A stretch of DNA of 14,375 bases from JAPWJZ01 sp035626855 (GTDB taxonomy: Bacteria > Pseudomonadota > Alphaproteobacteria > Micavibrionales > UBA2020), in NCBI GenBank assembly GCA_035626855.1, contig DASPMW010000090.1, forward strand, positions 1-14,375. Reading direction: 5' to 3'. Under the pieces are notes generated by a model, which saw only the letters and a program-made list of their open reading frames with translations, did not search any database and was not told the origin of the DNA. This document shows, in pieces, positions 6,716 to 14,375 of the stretch; the first letter of the stretch is position 1; every line of letters starts with the position of its first letter. The translations under genes and the position numbers were made by a program.

Positions 6716-6733
6716 CTCGCGATAAAACGCGAG
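6716..6733. promoter_or_regulatory. Palindrome over start point and ribosome-binding site of 6089-6706
   Basis: CTCGCG (6716-6721) and CGCGAG (6728-6733) form a perfect 6-bp inverted repeat with an A/T-only 6-base centre. It overlaps the end of the -10 box and includes part of the GAGG ribosome-binding site. It could be an operator at +1, or an RNA hairpin that hides the ribosome-binding site. Confidence 0.5.
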
Positions 6734-6761
6734 TATAGCCCGAAATCCTGGTTTATGTCAA
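6732..6761 (-). promoter_or_regulatory. Strong sigma-70 promoter of the 6089-6706 gene
   Basis: On the minus strand a perfect TTGACA (6761-6756) and TATACT (6737-6732) are separated by 18 bases. The region lies entirely in the 69-base gap after the stop of the upstream gene. It is among the best matches to consensus in the window. Confidence 0.75.
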
Positions 6762-6775
6762 ATCGAGAGTGGTCA

Positions 6776-7459
6776 TCATTTAAACAGCTTCTTTAATGCC
6801 CCGCCCGTCTTACCAAGTGTATCCCTGACAGCCTTTTCGGGAAGCTGCAGCGTCACCTTCCGCGCCGCCGCCGCCGCGCCGTTCATGATTTTCGGCGCAA
6901 TTTGGGCGACGACTTCGGCGGCGGTCGCGGGTTTGCTCTTCGTGCCGATATTGGTCATCGTGATATCGGGAATATCGACCGCGCTGTCGCCAAGCCCAGG
7001 CAGGTGGGGCACGAGTTTCGCGTGGGTGATGCGCAGGCGCTTGATGATCAGCTTCGGCGCGGGCGCGGCATTGGCATCGGCTTTGCCGGTGCGCATGCCG
7101 CGACGCAGGCTCTCGATATTGCTGCCGCCGCTGCCGGTCATATAGGTGATCGTCATGCCGTCGACGACGACCTCATCCAGCACCACCAGCGTTTGCGAGA
7201 CGCTGCCGACCTTGAAATCGACGGTGTCGGTCTTGAGGAAGGCGCGGCCATAGGGCTTCGGATTTTCGATGGAAAGCTTGCCGATGCTTGCCTTCATGTC
7301 GGGGAGAGAGAAGCTGAGCGTGCTGACATGCACGGGCGTGCCGATGGGGGCGGCGCCAGCTTCCTCGATCAGGCGCTTCGCCGTGCTGTTGAGGTTGAGG
7401 TAAAAATACGTACCGGCGGCGGCGAGGAGAAGAAGGATCGCGAGGAGCAGTTTTTTCAT
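6776..7459 (-). CDS. AsmA-like membrane-anchored protein
   Basis: This 227-aa protein begins with a positively charged, hydrophobic segment (MKKLLLAILLLLAAAGTYFY, 1-20), either an uncleaved signal anchor or a signal peptide. A beta-rich periplasmic body follows with the wording of AsmA/TamB-like proteins: VHVSTLSFSLPDMKASIGKL (43-62), ENPKPY (65-70), DTVDFKVG (78-85), VLDEVVVDGMTITY (93-106) and KLIIKRLRITHAKL (136-149). It ends in a basic amphipathic helix (TGGALKKLFK). AsmA-like proteins act in phospholipid traffic or outer-membrane homeostasis; this one is much shorter than full AsmA and its role is unknown. ATG at 7459 is chosen because GGGAG precedes it and the hydrophobic segment starts there; the frame is open back to 7525. 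A LexA-type box overlaps its promoter. Its C-terminus is 69 bases before the next gene on the same strand. Confidence 0.7.
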   Translation of the reverse strand: MKKLLLAILLLLAAAGTYFYLNLNSTAKRLIEEAGAAPIGTPVHVSTLSFSLPDMKASIGKLSIENPKPYGRAFLKTDTVDFKVGSVSQTLVVLDEVVVDGMTITYMTGSGGSNIESLRRGMRTGKADANAAPAPKLIIKRLRITHAKLVPHLPGLGDSAVDIPDITMTNIGTKSKPATAAEVVAQIAPKIMNGAAAAARKVTLQLPEKAVRDTLGKTGGALKKLFK

Positions 7460-7523
7460 TTTCTTGTTCTCCCTTCCGGCCTTCTGGCCTGCTGTTTTAG
7501 CGCCTGCCGCAATCGACAGTACC

Positions 7524-7552
7524 ATTACACGCTATCACGGAATGGAGAACAA
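7524..7552 (-). promoter_or_regulatory. Putative promoter of the AsmA-like gene
   Basis: On the minus strand TTGTTC (7552-7547) and TGTAAT (7529-7524) are spaced by 17 bases. The start would be near 7517, leaving a leader of nearly 60 bases. The -35 is also the proximal half-site of the LexA-type box, which is a typical arrangement for SOS repression. Confidence 0.5.
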
Positions 7553-7561
7553 GTAAAGAAC
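7547..7561. promoter_or_regulatory. LexA-type SOS box (GTTC-N7-GTTC)
   Basis: On the minus strand the sequence is GTTCTTTACTTGTTC, an exact match to the alphaproteobacterial LexA direct repeat. Both half-sites extend to TTGTTC. It overlaps the predicted -35 of the AsmA-like gene. A bare GTTC-N7-GTTC is expected by chance somewhat under once in a window this size, so position and the extended half-sites carry the argument. Confidence 0.5.
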
Positions 7562-7643
7562 AAATTGCGCATACTGCAATAAAACCTGCGCTATCAAAAA
7601 CTTGAAAGCCCGCGAAATGGCGGGTGTGGGGCTGTTTTTTAGC

Positions 7644-7703
7644 TCCGGGCATCGCGCGCTGACAAGAATCTCCTTTCCCTGTGATTTCGCGCGATGCCCC
7701 GGA
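7644..7703. repeat. Stable 15-bp hairpin with 29-base loop
   Basis: TCCGGGCATCGCGCG (7644-7658) pairs fully with CGCGCGATGCCCCGGA (7688-7703) except for one bulged base. The 29-base loop carries CTCCTTTCC on the plus strand. No T tract follows on either strand, so it does not look like a simple terminator. Confidence 0.65.
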
Positions 7704-7990
7704 TGAAATTTCCAAATGTTATATCGGTGCCGTCATCCTTCGTTCGTCTTGCTCTGTCCTCCTTTGCTGGTTGCGTCGGCCGTCTCTTCTCGTGATTGCT
7801 CCTTTCCGGTCGTGGTTGCAGCGTTTCGCGTCACCGCGAATCTTTTCGGGCTTGATATTGTCGGGGGTTTTCTTTCGTCGTCTCGTGGTCTGCGGCGTCT
7901 TTCCATCCTTTCGTTTTCGCCGTTGGTTAACTCATAATTAAATCCTTACATGGCAAAGATGCGGCGTCAAACGCAGCTGAAAAATATGTT

Positions 7991-8014
7991 TATAATCAGC
8001 AGGTTAGTTATACT
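7991..8014 (+). promoter_or_regulatory. Candidate -10 boxes of chrA
   Basis: Two -10-like hexamers lie just before the chrA start: TATAAT (7991-7996) and TATACT (8009-8014). Neither has a good -35. From the second, transcription would begin only a few bases before the ATG at 8027. No Shine-Dalgarno precedes that ATG. Confidence 0.35.
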
Positions 8015-8026
8015 CACTTATGGACT

Positions 8027-9391
8027 ATGTTGCATCATGATACCGCGCCGATTCTTGCCAAGATCCTGAAAAACAATGCTAAAACCATCGGCATGATTCC
8101 CTTCAACGAGGCGCTGAAAACCTACGCGAAAATCGGGCTGCTCGGCTTCGGCGGGCCGGCCGGGCAGATCGCGCTCATGCACCGGATTTTCGTCGAGGAA
8201 AAAAACTGGATCAGCGAGGCGCGCTTCCTGCACGCGGTGAATTACTGCATGCTGCTGCCGGGGCCGGAGGCGACGCAGCTCGCGACCTATATCGGCTGGC
8301 TGCTGCACAAGACCAAGGGCGGCATCGCGGCGGGCCTGCTGTTCGTGCTGCCGGGGGCCGCGTTGATCCTCGTCCTCTCCGCGATCTATGCGCAGTGGCA
8401 CGAAGCGCCGCTGATCGCCGCTCTTTTTTACGGATTGAAATCCGCCGTGCTCGTCGTCGTGATCGAAGCGCTGCTGCGCATCGGCCGGCGCTCGCTGCGA
8501 TCAACGGCGGCAAGGCAGGTCGCGGCGCTGGCCTTTGTCGGCATCTTCTTTTTAGCGCTCCCCTTCCCTTTGATCGTGCTGGCAGCAGGCGCGCTCGGGT
8601 TTTTCGCGCCGAAATCCTTTCCCCCGCCCGTCCTGAAATCTGGCACGGCCAGCGCGGGCGCAAGCGTGCTCGAGCGCATGGAGGCGCAAGGACTGCTGCT
8701 GCACACGCAGGCGGCGCAGGCGCATAGCCTGCGCACGCTGCTCGACGGGCTTGCCATCTGGTTCACGCCCGTGCTGGCGGCGATGCTGTATCTGGGCCGC
8801 GATCATATCCTCTCGCAGCTTGGCGTTATTTTCAGCCGCCTCGCGGTCGTCACATTCGGGGGCGCCTATGCAGTCCTCGCCTATGTTGCGCAGCTCGGCC
8901 TTATCCCGCCGCCGGACATGCTGAACGGCCTCGGCCTTGCCGAAACGACGCCGGGGCCGCTGATCCTTGTGCTCGAATATGTCGGCTACCTGTCGGCTTA
9001 CAAAACGATGGGCCATGCGGGCGGGGTGCTGGGTGCCGCGATGGTTCTCTGGGTGACTTTCGTGCCCTGCTTCCTCTGGATCTTCCTGGGCGCGCCCTAT
9101 ATTGAAAGCGCGCGCAACAACAAGTCCCTCGCCGCCGCGCTGTCGGCGATCAACGCGGCCGTCACCGGCGTTATCCTCAACCTCGCCGTCTGGTTCGGCC
9201 TGCACACGCTGTTCACAACCGCCGAGCCCTTCCGCACCAACGGAGTCACCCTCTACCGCCTCGGCGCACCGGATGCGCCGGCATTCATGATTGCGGGTGT
9301 TGCCGCCATCGCCCTGTTCAGGCTGAAAATGAGTTTGCCCGCAGTGCTCGGGGCCTGTGCCGCCCTTGGTTTATTGCTGGCCCAACTATAG
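8027..9391 (+). CDS. chrA: Chromate efflux transporter ChrA (CHR family)
   Basis: This 454-aa polytopic inner-membrane protein belongs to the long, two-domain CHR family, which exports chromate using the proton gradient; some members may carry sulfate or other anions. Each half holds the family's paired motifs. The N-half has FGGPAGQIALMHR (41-53) and PGPEATQLATYIGW (78-91). The C-half has FGGAYAVLAYV (277-287) and AETTPGPLILVLEYVG (305-320). A hydrophilic linker (about 195-240) separates them, and about ten hydrophobic segments are visible. No chrB-like regulator is next to it. The first ATG at 8027 has no Shine-Dalgarno; ATG at 8093 (MIPFNEAL) is closer to where homologues usually start and also lacks one, so the first 22 residues are uncertain. 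Confidence 0.92.
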   Translation: MLHHDTAPILAKILKNNAKTIGMIPFNEALKTYAKIGLLGFGGPAGQIALMHRIFVEEKNWISEARFLHAVNYCMLLPGPEATQLATYIGWLLHKTKGGIAAGLLFVLPGAALILVLSAIYAQWHEAPLIAALFYGLKSAVLVVVIEALLRIGRRSLRSTAARQVAALAFVGIFFLALPFPLIVLAAGALGFFAPKSFPPPVLKSGTASAGASVLERMEAQGLLLHTQAAQAHSLRTLLDGLAIWFTPVLAAMLYLGRDHILSQLGVIFSRLAVVTFGGAYAVLAYVAQLGLIPPPDMLNGLGLAETTPGPLILVLEYVGYLSAYKTMGHAGGVLGAAMVLWVTFVPCFLWIFLGAPYIESARNNKSLAAALSAINAAVTGVILNLAVWFGLHTLFTTAEPFRTNGVTLYRLGAPDAPAFMIAGVAAIALFRLKMSLPAVLGACAALGLLLAQL

Positions 9392-9514
9392 GCCCGCCGC
9401 CACAGTAAATCTCCGCCTCTGAAACCTCGGTTTTTCAACCGCCTGCAAGCCGGTTATGCAAAGCCCTGTAGCCTATTTATGTCTTTGTCCGTACCCCGAA
9501 AAATGCTAAAAAAA

Positions 9515-9533
9515 CAGGTATCAAAAATACCTG
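9515..9533. promoter_or_regulatory. Perfect 7-bp palindrome just before the gyrA ribosome-binding site
   Basis: CAGGTAT (9515-9521) and ATACCTG (9527-9533) are perfect reverse complements with a CAAAA centre. The last base touches the GAAAGG ribosome-binding site (9533-9538), and the GTG start is at 9549. It could be an operator for supercoiling-responsive or other control of gyrA, or an RNA hairpin in the leader. Confidence 0.5.
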
Positions 9534-9548
9534 AAAGGCCGACCGCCC

Positions 9549-12274
<2,726 letters not shown>

Positions 12275-12278
<4 letters not shown>

Positions 12279-12712
12279 ACACGTTCTATCTGACCTTGCT
12301 GGCATTGCTCGCCATTGTTAGTCCAGCATGGGCCTGCAGCATACGTATCACCCCACTATCAGCCAACCTGCTGGTAGCTGTTCCGGCGTTTCTTACATTA
12401 AACTTCCTGATTATATGGACAGGAACGCGCGTTATCAGGCGCAAGACTATTAGAAAGAAGCTATGGATCGGTCTATTAATTCCCCTATCTTTCTTTTTCA
12501 GCTTTGTTGCCTACGTTGTTCTTCACAATATTGATCTCAATCATATGGAGAATTATAGCCCCTGCCCGAAAGGATTCGATTTGGCAGGTGATTGCCGATG
12601 CATTAAACCTAGCGCGGATCAAATCCGCCAAAGAGCCGAACTGGATAAATTGTTTTGTGAAGAGCGGAGGGATCTGAATTGCTCATCCCGTCCGCAGGCG
12701 AACGACGAATAA
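12275..12712 (+). CDS. Small membrane protein of unknown function
   Basis: This 145-aa protein starts at GTG 12275, overlapping the gyrA stop as GTGA, so it may be translated by coupling. Residues 1-20 look like a signal peptide (LTLLALLAIVSPAWA, with an A-W-A cleavage site before Cys21) or a first membrane segment. Hydrophobic segments follow at about 31-49 and 63-84, separated by a basic loop (RVIRRKTIRKKLW). The hydrophilic C-terminus carries five cysteines (Cys97, Cys107, Cys109, Cys128, Cys136). I recognise no family. Its base composition is clearly more A+T-rich than gyrA and coaD on either side, and it sits where many alphaproteobacteria have gyrA followed by coaD, so recent insertion is plausible. 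A real gene is likely but not certain. Confidence 0.6.
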
Positions 12713-12717
12713 TAATT

Positions 12718-12839
12718 GTCATCTCCACGAAAACGGATATCCAATAGGCTTCTACGAAAGTATATATTCCTCTTTCGCGAAACCCCGCTTTTTGCTCTTA
12801 TGAGTGACGGTGTTGGTTCCCCGCCTTCGCGGGGATGAC
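12718..12839. repeat. REPIN-like pair of GTCATCCCCGCGAA-type repeats in inverted orientation
   Basis: The right arm (12813-12839) is a near-consensus copy: it contains CCCCGCCTTCGCGGGG, itself a 6-bp stem with a 4-base loop, followed by ATGAC. The left arm (12718-12744) begins GTCATCTCCACGAAAACGGA and is a diverged copy in the opposite orientation; I count about six or seven differences over 27 bases. Between them is another 6-bp inverted repeat, CGAAAG (12755-12760) with CTTTCG (12772-12777). This repeat type is very common between genes of alphaproteobacteria. It fills the gap before coaD, ending 20 bases before its ATG. Confidence 0.75.
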
Positions 12840-12859
12840 GCCTCTTGGGACGCCCTGTC

Positions 12860-13375
12860 ATGACCACCAAAAACACCCCTCCCCTTATCGGCATCTATCC
12901 CGGTACGTTCGATCCGATCACGCTGGGGCATCTGGATATCGTCGAGCGGGCGATGAAGGTGATCGATCACCTGGTGGTGGGGGTTGCCGAAAACCCCGGC
13001 AAGGGGCCGCTGTTTTCGGTGGAGGAGCGCATCGCGCTTGCCCAGACCGATCTTGCCAACAACAAGAAGATTGCCGGCAAATCCTTCGAGGTCGTGTCCT
13101 TCAACGAGTTGCTCATGGATTTCGTCGTGAAGAAAAACGGGCGCGTGATCGTGCGCGGGCTGCGCGCGGTATCGGATTTCGAATATGAATTCCAGATGGC
13201 CGGCATGAACTCCTTCCTGAACGACCAGATCGAAACGGTATTCTTCATGGCGCAGTCGAAGCACCAGCTGATCTCGTCCCGCTTCGTCAAGGAAATCGCC
13301 CGCCTTGGCGGAAATGTCCGGCATTTCGCGACGCCGAATGTGGTTTCGGCGCTGAAAAAGAAGTTCAAGAATTAG
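12860..13375 (+). CDS. coaD: Phosphopantetheine adenylyltransferase (PPAT)
   Basis: This 171-aa cytoplasmic enzyme makes dephospho-CoA and pyrophosphate from 4'-phosphopantetheine and ATP, the fourth step of coenzyme A synthesis. The nucleotidyltransferase motifs are intact: YPGTFDPITLGHLDIV (13-28) with the ATP-binding T/HxGH (TLGH, 21-24), ENPGKGPLFSVEERI (44-58), IVRGLRAVSDFEYEFQMAGMN (97-117) with the basic RGLR, and the adenylate-binding ISSRFVKEIARLGG (138-151). Length is slightly over the E. coli enzyme (159 aa). ATG at 12860 gives a normal N-terminus; TTG at 12845 would add five residues. GGGA at 12847-12850 is a weak ribosome-binding site. The REPIN-like element lies immediately upstream. 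No promoter was recognised, so it may be read from the gyrA transcript. Confidence 0.97.
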   Translation: MTTKNTPPLIGIYPGTFDPITLGHLDIVERAMKVIDHLVVGVAENPGKGPLFSVEERIALAQTDLANNKKIAGKSFEVVSFNELLMDFVVKKNGRVIVRGLRAVSDFEYEFQMAGMNSFLNDQIETVFFMAQSKHQLISSRFVKEIARLGGNVRHFATPNVVSALKKKFKN

Positions 13376-13450
13376 CTATCGGGCTGAATTCGCTGCGATA
13401 TAGGGCAACGCATTTTCCCTTTTACATTTTACCTGAATGCGCGTATAAAC

Positions 13451-13480
13451 TTGACGCTGACCGGGATTTTCTTCTATATA
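13451..13480 (+). promoter_or_regulatory. Promoter of tRNA-Lys
   Basis: TTGACG (13451-13456) and TATATA (13475-13480) are separated by 18 bases. The predicted start is about 13 bases before the mature 5' end of the tRNA at 13501. Confidence 0.65.
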
Positions 13481-13500
13481 TCTCAGTCTCTTAATACCGT

Positions 13501-13575
13501 GATTCCGTAGCTCAGCGGTAGAGCATCTGACTTTTAATCAGAGGGTCGTGGGTTCAAATCCCACCGGGATCACCA
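13501..13575 (+). tRNA. tRNA-Lys (anticodon TTT)
   Basis: The cloverleaf is complete. The acceptor stem GATTCCG pairs with CGGGATC (one T-G pair), with discriminator A and encoded CCA at 13573-13575. The D arm contains AGCTCAGCGGTAGAGC. The anticodon loop CTTTTAA is closed by a TCTGA/TCAGA stem and carries anticodon TTT, which reads Lys AAA/AAG. The T arm is GTGGGTTCAAATCCCAC. Five T residues follow the CCA (13576-13580). Confidence 0.97.
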
Positions 13576-13600
13576 TTTTTCCCCACATCGATGTCCTAAA

Positions 13601-13649
13601 TGCCGCGCAGTTGCGCCGCGTTTGCGCGCACATTGCGCGACGCGCGGCA
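13601..13649. repeat. G+C-rich nested inverted repeat after tRNA-Lys
   Basis: TGCCGCGC (13601-13608) pairs perfectly with GCGCGGCA (13642-13649), and the section between them is itself full of short GCGC complementarities. It would fold into a long G+C-rich hairpin in either strand. No T tract follows. It could be an RNA 3' structure or a protein site. Confidence 0.45.
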
Positions 13650-13662
13650 GCCTATTTCATCC

Positions 13663-13692
13663 TTTACATTATGTAATCTATTATGCTATCTT
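13663..13692 (+). promoter_or_regulatory. Putative promoter of the 13729-14073 gene
   Basis: TTTACA (13663-13668) and TATCTT (13687-13692) are separated by 18 bases. The section is strikingly A+T-rich compared with its surroundings. Both elements are overlapped by palindromes at 13664-13676 and 13681-13701. Confidence 0.5.
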
Positions 13693-13701
13693 CGAGCATA
13701 A
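13664..13701. promoter_or_regulatory. Two adjacent palindromes, candidate operators
   Basis: TTACAT-T-ATGTAA (13664-13676) is a perfect odd palindrome. TTATGCT (13681-13687) and AGCATAA (13695-13701) form a perfect 7-bp inverted repeat with a 7-base centre. They are four bases apart and cover the -35, -10 and probable start point. The same section also reads as a 12-base direct repeat (13669-13680 and 13681-13692). Confidence 0.55.
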
Positions 13702-13728
13702 CAAAATACATAAAAAAGAGGTGTGACG

Positions 13729-14073
13729 ATGGCCAAAGAACCCAATTCCAAGGAAAAATCCCTGATCGACGCGTTCAATGCAGCGATTGAGCGGAACATG
13801 AAGTATGACTCCCGCGAGGAAGGCAATTACTTCGAGTCCGGCACGCAGAAATCCTTCCAGAAACTCGCCCTGCAGGCGGCGGCGCTAATCGAGGAACAGG
13901 GCGCGAAGAATACCGCGCCAGTGCTGGTCGCAATTGCGAAGGAAATCCAGGGCGTCGGCGAGCTCGGCTGGAACCACGCCAACTCGATCGGCTTTGCGGT
14001 GAAGAAGGGCCTGGAATCGCAAGGCAGCAAGGCCGGCAAGAAGGGCAACCCCTTCGGTGGCATGAAGCTATAA
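13729..14073 (+). CDS. Small hypothetical protein, 114 aa
   Basis: This soluble, mixed-charge protein has no signal peptide or membrane segment, and I recognise no family. The N-terminus (SLIDAFNAAIERNMKYDSREE) and middle (FQKLALQAAALIEEQ; VLVAIAKEIQGVG) look helical. The C-terminus is basic and Gly-rich (KAGKKGNPFGGMKL). ATG at 13729 is preferred over the in-frame GTG at 13723 because GAGG (13718-13721) then has 7-base spacing. A promoter with two palindromes lies upstream, suggesting tight regulation. It ends two bases before the convergent gene. Confidence 0.75.
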   Translation: MAKEPNSKEKSLIDAFNAAIERNMKYDSREEGNYFESGTQKSFQKLALQAAALIEEQGAKNTAPVLVAIAKEIQGVGELGWNHANSIGFAVKKGLESQGSKAGKKGNPFGGMKL

Positions 14074-14075
14074 CC

Positions 14076-14375
14076 CTACCAGCCTCGCTGACGGCAATAG
14101 ATGTCGAGGCAGTGAACGGCCTGCGCGGCGGCCGTGCCTGACATCATGCGATAGCGGCTGTCGCCATCCATCATCCCGAGGCAGACGATCTCGACGCAGA
14201 GGAGCGGCGAGAAGAATTCGGCGCGGCAGGCGTCCCGCCATTGCAGGAACGTCTCGCGGCAGTCGAGCCCGTCGATATTCCCCGCCTCGCGCGGCGCGCC
14301 GAAGCCGGGGCTGCCCGCCATGAAGCCGGTCCAGATCGCCTGCAGCTGGGTGACCGCCTGCTGGCTGAGTTCGGG
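14076..14375 (-). CDS. C-terminus of an unidentified cysteine-rich protein (partial)
   Basis: The frame is open from the window edge to the TAG stop at 14078-14076, giving 99 residues that begin PELSQQAVTQLQAIWTGFMA. The ATG at 14321 is internal to this frame, so the gene most likely starts outside the window. Five cysteines are spread through the last 80 residues: in GLDCRETF, in DACRAEFF, in LLCVEIVCLGMM, and in VHCLDIYCRQRGW there are further ones, six to seven in all. A hydrophobic stretch FFSPLLCVEIVCLGMM could be a buried strand or helix. I do not recognise the family. Confidence 0.6.
   Translation of the reverse strand, partial: PELSQQAVTQLQAIWTGFMAGSPGFGAPREAGNIDGLDCRETFLQWRDACRAEFFSPLLCVEIVCLGMMDGDSRYRMMSGTAAAQAVHCLDIYCRQRGW

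Larger units (their letters stand above)
7562..8026. other. Long non-coding stretch with possible structured RNA
   Basis: This 465-base gap between two divergent genes has no convincing protein gene. It holds a hairpin (7644-7703), a small stem CCCGC-GAAATG-GCGGG (7609-7624, with T6 at 7635-7640 on the plus strand and a broken T tract on the minus strand), and a strongly strand-asymmetric section (about 7730-7920) that is pyrimidine-rich on the plus strand. Four tracts resemble the 16S rRNA anti-Shine-Dalgarno end: 7670-7678, 7757-7765, 7799-7807 and 7905-7912. Possible minus-strand promoter: TTGACG at 7970-7965, with a poor -10. Small frames on both strands (for example 7681-7941 plus, 7733-7906 minus) lack good starts and use rare codons. 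Confidence 0.4.

Noticed and set aside
7733..7906. A 57-codon minus-strand frame in the same gap.
   Set aside because: AAAGG abuts the ATG with no spacing, and codon use (AGA, CGA, ACA) is unlike the window's genes. Probably incidental to the purine-rich strand.
7681..7941. Plus-strand frames of 86 and 73 codons in the long gap before chrA.
   Set aside because: No ribosome-binding site, a product dominated by Ser/Arg/Phe/Leu/Val from pyrimidine-rich DNA, and mutually overlapping frames.
7526..8026. Considered tmRNA, RNase P RNA, SRP RNA and 6S RNA for the non-coding stretch.
   Set aside because: None of their conserved core sequences (for example GTTCGA with CCA, GAGGAAAGTCC, GGAAGGAAGC) could be found.
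7950..8072. A 40-codon plus-strand frame running into the chrA start.
   Set aside because: No ribosome-binding site and no recognisable product; could at most be a leader peptide, with no evidence for it.
9082..9210. Considered small alternative frames inside chrA as separate genes.
   Set aside because: They lie wholly within the well-supported chrA frame and have low-complexity Ser/Pro/Arg products.
12619..12894. A 91-codon minus-strand frame across the REPIN and the coaD start.
   Set aside because: It contains RHPREGGE, the classic false translation of the CCCCGCGAA-type repeat, and overlaps coaD.

Overview
This is a G+C-rich bacterial chromosome segment, most probably from an alphaproteobacterium. 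The evidence is the divergent pair of a DUF177/YceD-like start and a BamE lipoprotein, the K+-independent proton-pumping pyrophosphatase of the Rhodospirillum type, gyrA close to coaD, the alphaproteobacterial form of the SOS box (TTGTTC-N5-TTGTTC), and core proteins with alphaproteobacterial wording such as DPPAAMRYTE in GyrA. I cannot place it below class level from sequence alone. No prophage, integrase, transposase, CRISPR array or secretion cluster is present.

Layout. 1-61 (-): first codons of a DUF177/YceD-like gene. 188-622 (+): bamE, divergent from it across a symmetric promoter pair. 626-1770 (-): two overlapping, tandemly duplicated ankyrin-repeat genes that probably start leaderless. 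1851-1885: terminator of hppA. 1902-4028 (-): hppA. 4029-4342: promoters and a REPIN-like palindrome. 4343-5014 (+): a protein made of two copies of a TPGPW...FITEAR module. 5077-5988 (+): a putative HELGH zinc metallopeptidase. 5994-6031: a dispersed palindrome between convergent genes. 6089-6706 (-): hypothetical protein with a strong sigma-70 promoter and a palindrome over its ribosome-binding site. 6776-7459 (-): AsmA-like membrane-anchored protein behind a likely LexA-controlled promoter. 7562-8026: a long gene-poor stretch with a stable hairpin and repeated anti-Shine-Dalgarno-like tracts. 8027-9391 (+): chromate transporter chrA. 9549-12278 (+): gyrA. 12275-12712 (+): small low-G+C membrane protein wedged between gyrA and coaD. 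12718-12839: a second REPIN-like element. 12860-13375 (+): coaD. 13501-13575 (+): tRNA-Lys(UUU). 13729-14073 (+): small hypothetical protein behind two stacked palindromes. 14076-14375 (-): C-terminus of a cysteine-rich protein that runs off the window.

Functionally this is mostly housekeeping: outer-membrane assembly (bamE), pyrophosphate-driven proton pumping (hppA), DNA supercoiling (gyrA), coenzyme A synthesis (coaD) and translation (tRNA-Lys). Lineage-specific small genes lie between them, and three different palindromic dispersed-repeat families sit in the intergenic gaps. The most unusual parts are the non-coding ones: 7562-8026, the LexA-type box at 7547-7561, the two palindromes at 13664-13701, and the palindromes or repeats placed directly before the start codons of several genes.
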